From contig NZ_CP017641.1 in assembly GCF_001983935.1 (NCBI RefSeq), positions 2,294,001-2,358,000 of the forward strand: a stretch of DNA of 64,000 bases. The letters run 5' to 3'. Every line of letters starts with the position of its first letter. Position 1 is the first letter of the stretch. Both the position numbers and the translations under genes were made by a program. The notes below the pieces were generated by a model that saw only the letters and a program-made list of their open reading frames with translations, was not told the DNA's origin and searched no databases. Below, piece after piece: positions 18,130-26,567 of the stretch. The DNA comes from Fuerstiella marisgermanici. GTDB lineage: Bacteria; Planctomycetota; Planctomycetia; Planctomycetales; Planctomycetaceae.

Positions 18130-18630
18130 ATGCTGGTTCACTGCTCGAACCCAGAATGCTCGGCTCAATTTGCCGACGACCGTTATGCGTGTCCGTCCTG
18201 TGGCGGCAAGGTTGGTGAACCAGTCACTTTTCCTGCTCGTCTCACCCGTCGTTGCGACCGCAACAAGCGTTACCTCATCTTGTTCACGATACCGTTGCTG
18301 CTATTTGGTGGTTGTGAGCTATTCACGTTCCTTTGCTCTCCATTTTCTGGTCGTGTGTTCGACCGAGACGTCTGGCTTGCCCAATATGGAAGCAGGGCCG
18401 CTGACAATCCACGCGCGAGCATGGTTCAACACCTCAAATGGGCACACCTCCGAACCGGTATGACCCGTTCTGAAGTCGTTCAGCTGCTTGGCGAGCCAGA
18501 CTGGGAAAAACAGATGAATCTATTCTCGTACAATGTTGGCATGTGGAGTGGCTTCCGTATGGACTACGACAGCCTTGATGTCCACTTTCTTGGCGATTAC
18601 CTGAGTCATGTTCGTTGCGTCCAGCATTGA
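18130..18630 (+). CDS. Zinc-ribbon, single-helix membrane protein with BamE/SmpA-like domain
   Basis: 166 residues from the ATG at 18130, chosen for TAGGAGA six bases upstream. A zinc ribbon uses C5, C10, C21 and C24 (HCSNPECSAQF, then YACPSCGGK). One membrane helix follows at about 48-68 (YLILFTIPLLLFGGCELFTF). The C-terminal part, LRTGMTRSEVVQLLGEPDW, is the SmpA/OmlA (BamE-like) lead helix pair, followed by strands. This architecture puts the ribbon in the cytoplasm and the BamE-like domain outside the membrane if the helix is oriented N-in. It lies 112 bases after the metallo-beta-lactamase gene, on the same strand; a shared role is not shown. Confidence 0.7.
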   Translation: MLVHCSNPECSAQFADDRYACPSCGGKVGEPVTFPARLTRRCDRNKRYLILFTIPLLLFGGCELFTFLCSPFSGRVFDRDVWLAQYGSRAADNPRASMVQHLKWAHLRTGMTRSEVVQLLGEPDWEKQMNLFSYNVGMWSGFRMDYDSLDVHFLGDYLSHVRCVQH

Positions 18631-18752
18631 ACTACAGACGCGGCGTTCTGTCTAATCTAGGTGTTGCCATGCACCACGTGGCAGCAGACTGCGACGCAAG
18701 AGCAACAAGGCCATGCAAGTGAGTTGCGTTTGGCCCACAATCACAACGGCTA

Positions 18753-19031
18753 TCAACCGCCACGTTCAACCTCTTGTCCCTCAACTTTCAACCGACGGTT
18801 CCGCTCATCGTTCGCGGCTTGAATCCTCTGCGACCATTCCTGAACTTGGCGCAAGCTTGGATTCCAGCCTCGCGGCACCTCATCGGTGGGCGTGTCGAAC
18901 TTGATCGACTCATCAAAGATCATGTTTCGCACTCGGATAGGGAACAACGGAACAAATCCGGTCTCGGCTCGATCTTCGAATGCCATCGTCGCTGCGGTCT
19001 CTGCAATCTCACTCAGCACCATCATCCACAA
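18753..19031 (-). CDS. Small unrecognised protein (cluster gene 3)
   Basis: 92 residues, acidic and basic mixed. It begins MWMMVLSEIAETAATMAFED and later has RVRNMIFDESIKFDTPTDEV and a helical end (QEWSQRIQAANDERNRRLKV). The start overlaps the stop of the preceding gene by about 23 bases (a shorter overlap if a later ATG at 19025 or 19022 is used), so translational coupling is likely. No family is recognised. Together with the two genes upstream it forms a compact minus-strand cluster that resembles accessory or phage-type gene packing. Confidence 0.5.
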   Translation of the reverse strand: MWMMVLSEIAETAATMAFEDRAETGFVPLFPIRVRNMIFDESIKFDTPTDEVPRGWNPSLRQVQEWSQRIQAANDERNRRLKVEGQEVERGG

Positions 19032-19338
19032 CTGCTTTCAGTGAGTGAATCTGCCGGTGCAACTCAAGCAACTCCCGCCGTCGGATCGCAATCGCAACAC
19101 GACCATGCTGGTTCACCAGGGAACGCATCAACACCGACTCAACATCTGGTGACAAACCAAGCTCACCAACTCTATTAATGGCGTCTTGAATTTGCCCCAA
19201 CGGATCATTGAGATTGAGGAATTCGTCATCGCGATCATCGGCGCGAAGCTGATTGCTCTCAATACTGTGGTCCAAGCCGACGGCCTCATTTTTCAGCAGA
19301 CGTAGTTGCTCAGTTGGGCTTTTCGTTTCGGTCGTCAT
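19009..19338 (-). CDS. Small unrecognised protein (cluster gene 2)
   Basis: 109 residues, mostly helical and charged (TEQLRLLKNEAVGLDHSIES, later IRRRELLELHRQIHSLKAVV), with a predicted coiled-coil-like end. GAGAGCCC lies upstream of the ATG. It follows the truncated gene 19357-19752 by 18 bases and overlaps the start of the gene at 18753-19031. No family is recognised. The size and packing would fit a phage structural-module accessory gene, but nothing proves it. Confidence 0.5.
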   Translation of the reverse strand: MTTETKSPTEQLRLLKNEAVGLDHSIESNQLRADDRDDEFLNLNDPLGQIQDAINRVGELGLSPDVESVLMRSLVNQHGRVAIAIRRRELLELHRQIHSLKAVVDDGAE

Positions 19339-19356
19339 CGTTTTGGGCTCTCGAAG

Positions 19357-19752
19357 TCAAACAGGAATTACAGACAAATCAGCATACGGCACAGCGGCAA
19401 AGTTCACGGCCGAGATTGCCGGGAAATACACTTCGGCATTCGTCCAGTCGTACGGCGCATGATCTGTGAATGTTGCCACATTGCCTGCCCCATCGGCAGC
19501 AGTGATGGTAGTGAAGAACGCTGTTGTCGGATCGGCACCGGCTGGCAACATCTTGACGTACATCCCCACCCATTCGTCAGTGAAGACGGCCGTTACCCCA
19601 TTCATCTGAGTGGCGTTTCTTCCGACGGTAATTGTCCCTTGAGACTCATTCGACAGCGTGGGAATTTTCAGCTTTCGACCGTACCAGTCCAGCAATGCTT
19701 TTTCACGAACCGGCTCATTTTCGTCATTGAGGATCGCTTGCTTGACTTTTTT
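19357..19752 (-). pseudogene. 5'-truncated unrecognised gene cut by ISL3 element
   Basis: The frame is open from the IS edge at 19752 to the stop at 19357. The 131 visible residues include KKVKQAILNDENEPVREKAL, then LLDWYGRKLKIPTLSNESQG and a strand-rich end with NAEVYFPAISAVNFAAVPYA. No start codon is left on this side of the IS, so the ATG at 19695 is probably internal. The product looks like a beta-rich structural protein; the family is not recognised. The missing 5' part is not convincingly found on the other side of the IS. Confidence 0.55.
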
Positions 19753-21047
19753 GGTCCATCCGGGTTCTTTGTGGGTGAGGCGTTAATTCGTTAGTTTTCG
19801 TGGGATGCAGGGAACAGACTTTTACGAACAGATTTTGGGACTGACGGGGCCGTGGTTTGTGGCGGACGTTCAGCTGGATATGGAAGCTCAACAGGTCGAC
19901 GTTTTCGTCGAACATGGCGAGGGCGAAACTTTTTGCTGTCCGGATTGCGACAGGCAGCTGCCGTGCTATGACCACACGAAGTCTCGCCAATGGCGGCATC
20001 TGGACACGATGCAATTTGCGACCATCCTTCATGCCCGCACGCCTCGCGTGAAGTGCCCGGATCATGGCGTCAAACAGATCAGGCTTCCCTGGGCGGAAAA
20101 GAACAGCCGCTTCTCATTGTTCTTTGAACGCTTCGCCATCGACGTTCTTCTGGCCACACAAACCGTGAAAGGGGCGTGCAGCATTCTGGGGATCTCATGG
20201 GATGAATCGTGGCACATTCTGCAGAAGGCGGTGGCTCGCGGGAAGGATCGCAAACAATCGAAGAACCTCCCTCGAATCGGCATCGACGAGAAAGCCTTTC
20301 GAAAACGACACAACTACGTCACGCTGATCTATGACTTGGACAAGAGCACTGTCGAAGCGATTTCCGATGGTCATGACACGGCAGCCGCTGATGCCTGTTT
20401 CGATCAGCTTTCCGACAGTGAAAAGCAGTCTGTGGAGGCGGTTGCGATGGACATGAGTGCCGCATACGTCAAGAGCACCAAAGGCAACATTGCATTGGCC
20501 GAACAGAAGATTGTGCACGACCGCTTTCACATCATGAAGCTGGCAACCGAAGCCGTCGACAAGGTCCGTCGGTCGGAGCAGAAGAAGCTTCGCGCCGAAG
20601 GCGATGATCGATTGACGGGAACTCGGTATCTGTGGCTTTCAGGCCAGGAGAATCTCAGCGAAAAACAGCAGGAACGCTTTGATGCCGCATGGAAGGCAGA
20701 GTTACTCACGGGCAAAGCGTGGGCCTACAAGGAGATGCTGCGAGACCTCTGGGTTCATGACACTCCGGCAGAGGCCACGACGTTCTTCAATGACTGGTAC
20801 AAGCGAGTCATCCACACAAAGCTGGAGCCAATGAAGAAAGTCGCTCGCACGATCAAAGAACGCTTAGCCAATGTGGTGAGCTACTGCACTCACGGAATCA
20901 CAAACGCCGTCGCCGAAGGAATGAACAGCAAAATCATGGCCATCAAACGAAGAGTCGGCGGATACCGAAACCGCGACAACTTCAAAACCGCCATCCTCTT
21001 CTACTGCGGAGGACTCGACCTCTACCCACAATAATCCCGGATGGACC
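19753..21047 (+). mobile_element. ISL3-family insertion sequence (about 1295 bp)
   Basis: The left end GGTCCATCCGGGTTCTTTGT (19753 on) and the right end read inward, GGTCCATCCGGGATTATTGT (from 21047), are inverted repeats of about 28 bases with few mismatches. One transposase gene fills the element. ISL3 elements normally make 8-bp target duplications, but the flanks (ACTTTTTT on the left, AATAAGTT on the right) do not match. Confidence 0.9.
19805..21034 (+). CDS. ISL3-family transposase
   Basis: 409 residues, intact. The N-terminal zinc-finger region has FCCPDCDRQLPCYDH and RVKCPDHG. The DDE catalytic core shows Asp in RIGIDEKAFRKRH, Asp in AVAMDMSAAYVKS and Glu in AVAEGMNSKIMAIKR. The C-terminal GGYRNRDNFKTAILFYCGG is the usual end of this family. 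It begins 52 bases inside the left inverted repeat and stops 13 bases before the element's right edge. Confidence 0.96.
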   Translation: MQGTDFYEQILGLTGPWFVADVQLDMEAQQVDVFVEHGEGETFCCPDCDRQLPCYDHTKSRQWRHLDTMQFATILHARTPRVKCPDHGVKQIRLPWAEKNSRFSLFFERFAIDVLLATQTVKGACSILGISWDESWHILQKAVARGKDRKQSKNLPRIGIDEKAFRKRHNYVTLIYDLDKSTVEAISDGHDTAAADACFDQLSDSEKQSVEAVAMDMSAAYVKSTKGNIALAEQKIVHDRFHIMKLATEAVDKVRRSEQKKLRAEGDDRLTGTRYLWLSGQENLSEKQQERFDAAWKAELLTGKAWAYKEMLRDLWVHDTPAEATTFFNDWYKRVIHTKLEPMKKVARTIKERLANVVSYCTHGITNAVAEGMNSKIMAIKRRVGGYRNRDNFKTAILFYCGGLDLYPQ

Positions 21048-21094
21048 AATAAGTTTCGTGCTGAATTTACACGTACATCATGCTGGGGAGCGGT

Positions 21095-22249
21095 ATGACA
21101 AGCAAACAACTTCAAATACTTACCATCGACGATAGTTTGGCAGACGCGTTGGTGCTACGATCGTGTCTCAAGCAGGCATTTCCCGCTGGCTTCGATCTGA
21201 CCCATGTAACGAACGCCGAATCAGGACTGGAAGCGCTTCGTGAGAATCCATTCGACTGTGTATTCCTTGACTACCTCCTGGGGGATGACGACGGACTTGA
21301 CGTACTGCGACGAATCCGTGCGTCCGGAGACGACGTTCCAATCATCGCGTTCTCGGGAAACGGTTGTGAAGATGTTGCCGTCGAGGCGCTAAAGCGTGGC
21401 GCCCAAGACTATATGGTCAAGAGTCGACTGACATCCGAGGCGATCGAGCGTGCCCTGTCGAACGCGATTGAGAAAGTCGCACTCGCTCGGGAGCTTAAAG
21501 AGAAACGTCAGGAACTTGAGGACTTCGCCCACGTCGCGGCCCACGATCTTCGTGGACCTTTGACAACGATCCGGGGAATGGTTTCTTTATTGATCGACGG
21601 CATTGGTGGCCAGTGCGATCGCGACGCAACCGAACTTTTAAAACGTGTCGAGGCTAGCTCGTTCCGCATGTTTCGGTTGCTGGACGCATTGATGGAATAT
21701 GCCGAATCAGGGCGGTCCCAAAAACAACTTGTCGCAGTGAACCTTTCCACCGTGCTGTCGGCGGTGCTGGAAAATCTTTTCGCTCGGATCGAGTCATCAG
21801 GCGCACGCATGCGACACGCAAAGTTACCCGAAGTGCTGGGTGACGACGTAGCCCTAACACAATTGCTACAAAATCTTATCGCCAATGCGATTAAGTTCTG
21901 TCGCGAATCCCCGCCCATCGTCACTATTGGGGCTCAGAAAGAAGGCGGCAACTGGGTGATTTCTGTCGCAGACAATGGCATTGGTATCGCCCCCGAACAC
22001 CTGGATCGGATCTTCGCTCCCTTCAAACGTCTACACACACAGTCCGAATTCGAAGGTTCTGGTATCGGCCTGGCGACCTGTCGGAAAATCGTTGACCAGC
22101 ACGGCGGCGAGCTTCGCGTGGAGTCGAAATTGGGGTGCGGTACTACTTTTTTCGTGACGCTCAGGGCTGCATGTGCATCGCATACGAATCTGACGATCGG
22201 TAGGCCGCACATTCGAGGCACACAACCTAGCGCAAACGCAGAATTATAA
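21095..22249 (+). CDS. Response-regulator/histidine-kinase fusion (REC-HisKA-HATPase)
   Basis: 384 residues from the ATG at 21095, with GGGGAG just upstream. A receiver domain is at about residues 5-125 with the acidic pocket TIDD and phosphoacceptor Asp59 (VFLDYLLGDDDG). A HisKA helix follows with His150 (VAAHDLRGPL). The HATPase has NLIANAIKF (N box), DNGIGI (G1 box) and GSGIGLATC (G2 box). There are no membrane or signal segments, so it is cytoplasmic. This arrangement is typical of phytochrome- or cyanobacterial-style intermediates, where the kinase is gated by a receiver. The next gene, a hybrid kinase, starts 13 bases after its stop, so the two form an operon and probably exchange phosphate. 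Confidence 0.92.
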   Translation: MTSKQLQILTIDDSLADALVLRSCLKQAFPAGFDLTHVTNAESGLEALRENPFDCVFLDYLLGDDDGLDVLRRIRASGDDVPIIAFSGNGCEDVAVEALKRGAQDYMVKSRLTSEAIERALSNAIEKVALARELKEKRQELEDFAHVAAHDLRGPLTTIRGMVSLLIDGIGGQCDRDATELLKRVEASSFRMFRLLDALMEYAESGRSQKQLVAVNLSTVLSAVLENLFARIESSGARMRHAKLPEVLGDDVALTQLLQNLIANAIKFCRESPPIVTIGAQKEGGNWVISVADNGIGIAPEHLDRIFAPFKRLHTQSEFEGSGIGLATCRKIVDQHGGELRVESKLGCGTTFFVTLRAACASHTNLTIGRPHIRGTQPSANAEL

Positions 22250-22262
22250 AGAGGAATTTGCC

Positions 22263-25200
22263 ATGCCTCATTTATTCAATTTCAGAACCTGGCCGCGCTT
22301 CTTAGCTGTCGTCGGTACACTGCTCGTCGCATCTTACGCCTATGCTTGTGATTGCGGTTGTGAAGACGGGCTCGGTAGCGAAAACGCTGCAGTAGATGGC
22401 AATCTGGCTGGTCCATTTGACTTCTTCACAAACTACGGCGAGTACATGCCTCGCATGCACTGCCTGCAAACAGCCGACGGAACACCTGATTGGCCATGGA
22501 TTGTTGCGCTGATTGCCTTGAACATGGTCGTAATGGTCGGATACGCACGAATCGTGTGGTTCTGGCGGTCATGTTATCAACAAGAGGCGTCGCAAGATCG
22601 CGACAAAAAGCTGATGCAGCTCGCATGGCTGTTCACCTTGTGCGCAGTTTGTGGCTACGGAATGTCGACGATTATTTTCTTCTGGCCCGCGTATCGGCTA
22701 TTGGCATTCCTGCTCTGCGGACTTGCATTCATCACGTGGCGGTTTGCGCTAGACCTTTCTCCCTTTCAAGCGGCTTTTACGTCACACCGCTTGCAACGGG
22801 AGTTGAACGAAGCACTTCAAGCTAAGAACCAGGACCTGCTCACGATGCTCGATTCGTCGCCTGTCGCCATCATTTTGGCGGACGAAAATGGCAACATCGA
22901 AGCATTCAACGAACCGGCAACGACAACCTTTGGTTACACCCAAGAAGAAGCAGTAGGGCAACCGGTCGAATTGCTAATTCCAAAGCGGCATCACGAAGAC
23001 CACCCGAAGCTACGCGATTCTTATCATGCCAATCCCAGCAATCGGGCGATGGGGATTGGGCGTACGGTCTACGGGCTGCGGAAAGATGGGACGGAGTTTC
23101 CCGCGGACGTCGGCCTGCGCACGATGACACAAAACGGCCACCGGAAGGTCATCGCAGCGGTAAACGATTTGACCGACACTTATGCAGCCAGAAGAGCGGC
23201 CAACGAAAGCGAGGCACGATTCTTTAACATTGCTAACAGCTGTCCGCTGAGCATATGGGTTTGCGACAGCGATTCGGATTGCACATGGCTGAACAATCGT
23301 TGGCTGGAATACAGCGGCACCACGCTTGACGAAAATTTGGGTTCCGGATGGCTCGAAATCGTACACCCTGACGACCGCGAATCGGCGGGCGCTATCTATC
23401 TTGATGCATTCAGGCAGCAGAAAGAATTTACGCTCGAATACCGTCTGCGTCGACACGATGGTGAGTATCGGTGGCACACGGCTATCGGTAAGCCTCGTCT
23501 TGGCGAAGATGGGGCTTTCCTGGGATTCACAGGTACCAGCATCGACGACCACGACCAGCGTGAGATTCGTCTGGACCTGGAGCAAGCCAATTCAAACCTC
23601 CAGGAGACCAAAACGGTCTATCGTTCGCTTATCGATCAAAACACAAATTACCTCAAACTTCTATCGCTTGACGGCAAACTGGTGGACGCCAATGCCACCG
23701 CGCTAACTGCCGCAGGGATCAAACTTGAGGATGTCAAAGGCAAGCATCTAGCCGATACACATTGGTGGAGCCATGCACCGGAGCTACAGTCGCGTCTGCG
23801 GGAATCAATCGAGACCGCCGCGCAGGGCGATTCAATCGCGTTTGAGGCGTCGCATCTTGTCTGGGACGAGACTGTGGTTGATATCGCGTTCTCCGTCAAG
23901 CCCGTCCGGGACTCGCAAGGAAAAGAGATCTACCTTCTCGCAGAAGGCAAGGACGTCACCGAGCACAAACTTAAAGAGAAAACTCTAAAGCAACTCAATG
24001 CGTCGCTCCACGAGTCAGAGCAGAAGGCAATGGAGGCGTCGCGCGCTAAAAGTGAATTCCTGGCGAATATGAGCCATGAGATCCGTACCCCACTCAATGC
24101 AATCATTGGTCTCAGCAATATCGTGCTGCAATCCGAACTCAATGATCTGCAACGCGACTACCTGTCGACGGTTTCAGAATCGTCCGAATCGCTTTTGCAA
24201 GTGATCAACGACATTCTGGACTTTTCCAAGATCGAGGCGGGCAAACTGGAACTGGAACAAACCGATTTTCAAATCCGCGAGCTGGCCGGGGATGCACTGA
24301 AGTCATTGGCACTAAAGGCACATGCCAAAGATCTGGAGCTGACGTATCGGTGCGACACTGAAGTACCCGAGGTACTTGTGGGCGACCCCGGTCGTTTACG
24401 GCAAATTTTTGTGAATCTAGTCGGCAATGCAATCAAATTTACCAAGACCGGTTATGTACTAGTCGATATTCGCAGGTCCGACGAATCGGTATCCAACCCT
24501 GACGGTGTGATGCTTGATGTGAGCGTGACCGATACCGGCATAGGAATTGATCCAAACGAGGCAGAACGAATCTTCGAAGAATTCGAACAAGCCGATTCTT
24601 CGACCACTCGCCGGTATGGAGGCACGGGACTGGGACTGTCGATCACGTCACGTCTGGTCGAGGCGATGAACGGAGAGATCTCGGTAAGCAGCGAAGTCGG
24701 CAAAGGTAGTACCTTTCGTTTCAAGGCAGAGTTTGCCCACAGCGATAGACAGCCTTTGCAACCGTGGCGTGAGTCGGTGCAAAAGCTTGGCAAGCTGCGT
24801 GCTCTGATCGTCGACGACAATGCAGTGAACCTAACAATCCTGGAGGAGTCCTTGGCTCCGTATACGGACAGCCTCGAAAAGGCTTCCAACGGTGACGACG
24901 CGATATCGCTGTTGGTTGAACGCGCACGCGAAGGCAGAGCGTTTAACATGGTGATCTCCGACGTGAATATGCCGGGGATGGATGGCTACAGTTTGGCCGA
25001 AAAGATTCGGAAGGAAGACAGCGAGTTTGGGATGCCAATCATCCTGCTTACGTCGTCAGGGTATCGTGGCCCTCAGCGGCAAATGAGCGAACTGAACATT
25101 GCAGGTCGCTTGCTCAAACCCGTCAAACAATCTGAACTCCTGGAGCTGATGGTCCACGCACTGGGCCTGGTCGACAAGGTGCAAACAGGTCCCGTCGCTA

Positions 25201-26003
25201 TGTCGGATAAGCTAAAAACCGATGCAAAAGCACTCACATCGTTGAGTATCCTGCTGGCCGAAGACAGTGTTCCTAACCAGAAGCTTGCAATGGCGATGCT
25301 CAATAGTGCCGGGCATCATGCGGTGGTTGCAGAAACGGGCCGTGAAGCCGTCGACGCATCCGGGGCTCAGGACTTTGATGTTGTACTGATGGATCTTCAG
25401 ATGCCAGAGATGGACGGACTGCAAGCTACTGCTGCAATCCGTCAGCGTGATCGTATTGCCGGCCGTCACACACCAATCGTCGCGATGACTGCTCATGCGT
25501 TGTCAGGCGACCGTGAAAAATGCCTTGCAGCAGGCATGGATGACTACGTCACAAAGCCAGTGCGACCAGACAAATTGTTTGCAGCGATCGGTCGAGCGAT
25601 CAGTGGAGAAATGCGAGCGGTTGAACACGCGAATAGTCCTTCGTCCGCAGTCACGCCGGTAGATATCCCCTGGGAAGAACTTTTGCGAACGTTAGGCGGC
25701 GACCGCAAAACACTGGCCGACATCGTCGACGCCTACGTTGACGAAATTGCAGAAGTCGTGCCTCGGATCGTACAAGCGATCGACAGTAATGATGCGGCAC
25801 AGTTGCGTAAAGGTGCCCACAAACTAAAAAGCGCCATGCGGTACTTTCAGCTCTCAGAAGCAGGCGACACAGCCCAACAGTTAGAGAACTATGGCCAAAG
25901 TGGAGACTTCACCAAGGCAACTGAGGACTGGGCAAAGCTACGCGGAGTTGTCACATCGTTAGAGCCCACTTTAACCAACGCCATGTTAGCTATTAAACAA
26001 TAG
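22263..26003 (+). CDS. Membrane hybrid sensor histidine kinase (PAS x3-HisKA-HATPase-REC-REC-HPt)
   Basis: 1246 residues. A signal-like helix (residues 10-28) leads to a Cys-rich extracytoplasmic loop (CDCGCED at 29-35), and three more helices lie at about 77-101, 117-140 and 143-162. PAS domains follow at about 192-305, 315-435 and 452-570. HisKA has His605 ([11 protein letters not shown]), and the HATPase follows to about 825. Receiver 1 has Asp900 ([10 protein letters not shown]), receiver 2 Asp1044 ([10 protein letters not shown]) and the HPt domain His1186 ([10 protein letters not shown]). All catalytic residues are present, so it can run a BarA-style four-step relay. No output regulator with a DNA-binding domain is adjacent. 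AAAGAGGAA precedes the ATG. It is co-transcribed with the gene at 21095. Confidence 0.94.
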   Translation: MPHLFNFRTWPRFLAVVGTLLVASYAYACDCGCEDGLGSENAAVDGNLAGPFDFFTNYGEYMPRMHCLQTADGTPDWPWIVALIALNMVVMVGYARIVWFWRSCYQQEASQDRDKKLMQLAWLFTLCAVCGYGMSTIIFFWPAYRLLAFLLCGLAFITWRFALDLSPFQAAFTSHRLQRELNEALQAKNQDLLTMLDSSPVAIILADENGNIEAFNEPATTTFGYTQEEAVGQPVELLIPKRHHEDHPKLRDSYHANPSNRAMGIGRTVYGLRKDGTEFPADVGLRTMTQNGHRKVIAAVNDLTDTYAARRAANESEARFFNIANSCPLSIWVCDSDSDCTWLNNRWLEYSGTTLDENLGSGWLEIVHPDDRESAGAIYLDAFRQQKEFTLEYRLRRHDGEYRWHTAIGKPRLGEDGAFLGFTGTSIDDHDQREIRLDLEQANSNLQETKTVYRSLIDQNTNYLKLLSLDGKLVDANATALTAAGIKLEDVKGKHLADTHWWSHAPELQSRLRESIETAAQGDSIAFEASHLVWDETVVDIAFSVKPVRDSQGKEIYLLAEGKDVTEHKLKEKTLKQLNASLHESEQKAMEASRAKSEFLANMSHEIRTPLNAIIGLSNIVLQSELNDLQRDYLSTVSESSESLLQVINDILDFSKIEAGKLELEQTDFQIRELAGDALKSLALKAHAKDLELTYRCDTEVPEVLVGDPGRLRQIFVNLVGNAIKFTKTGYVLVDIRRSDESVSNPDGVMLDVSVTDTGIGIDPNEAERIFEEFEQADSSTTRRYGGTGLGLSITSRLVEAMNGEISVSSEVGKGSTFRFKAEFAHSDRQPLQPWRESVQKLGKLRALIVDDNAVNLTILEESLAPYTDSLEKASNGDDAISLLVERAREGRAFNMVISDVNMPGMDGYSLAEKIRKEDSEFGMPIILLTSSGYRGPQRQMSELNIAGRLLKPVKQSELLELMVHALGLVDKVQTGPVAMSDKLKTDAKALTSLSILLAEDSVPNQKLAMAMLNSAGHHAVVAETGREAVDASGAQDFDVVLMDLQMPEMDGLQATAAIRQRDRIAGRHTPIVAMTAHALSGDREKCLAAGMDDYVTKPVRPDKLFAAIGRAISGEMRAVEHANSPSSAVTPVDIPWEELLRTLGGDRKTLADIVDAYVDEIAEVVPRIVQAIDSNDAAQLRKGAHKLKSAMRYFQLSEAGDTAQQLENYGQSGDFTKATEDWAKLRGVVTSLEPTLTNAMLAIKQ

Positions 26004-26567
26004 GCGAAATTGGAATTCCCTATGAATAGCGGTCGCTCAATTAAGCGTGTAATATCGCACGCAAGGCGTGTTAACGATGGAAAAGAAGTCTGCCAGTGAG
26101 TGCTTTACTCGCGACAAGCCGCTCGCTTCCTGATTTCGCCCGTCGGAACGCGGCGACGAACTTTGCTTCACAACTCCACATCTGTGATCACCCAGCCCAC
26201 CTGACAATCCCGGACGCACGCTACTCTGAAGCGATTTCCGACAGATTTCAGAATCAACAACTGAACAAACCAGCGTTAAACAATACTACCGCCCGGCCAA
26301 CCCCGCCAAACGCCTCACTTTCTCGCCCCTGTCTACACAGTGGCCCGGCATACACAGTGGCCCGGCAGAATGATCTTACCATTGTTGCCGCTTCTCTGTC
26401 AGCACTCTGCCGCAGGCAAAGTGAAACCGGTTCGCTGGCCCAGAGAAGCTGACTCACAAGGTAACTCCCACAATAACTTCAGGGAGGGATGCATTCCGGG
26501 TGCGTCGTTGTAAGATCCGGGGCTTGCGTGTGTTATTTTGCGGCCAACCAGCTACCAGCCTACTTCC
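26004..26567. other. Non-coding stretch upstream of uvrB
   Basis: About 560 bases. A short direct repeat, CAGTGGCCCGGCA, occurs twice at about 26338-26367. Other frames are short and unrecognisable. It should carry the uvrB promoter; no SOS-box match was identified by eye. Confidence 0.5.

Noticed and set aside
26096-26452. A 118-codon plus-strand frame upstream of uvrB
   Set aside because: No ribosome site, no domain, and low-complexity composition including a short direct repeat; it looks like spacer DNA.
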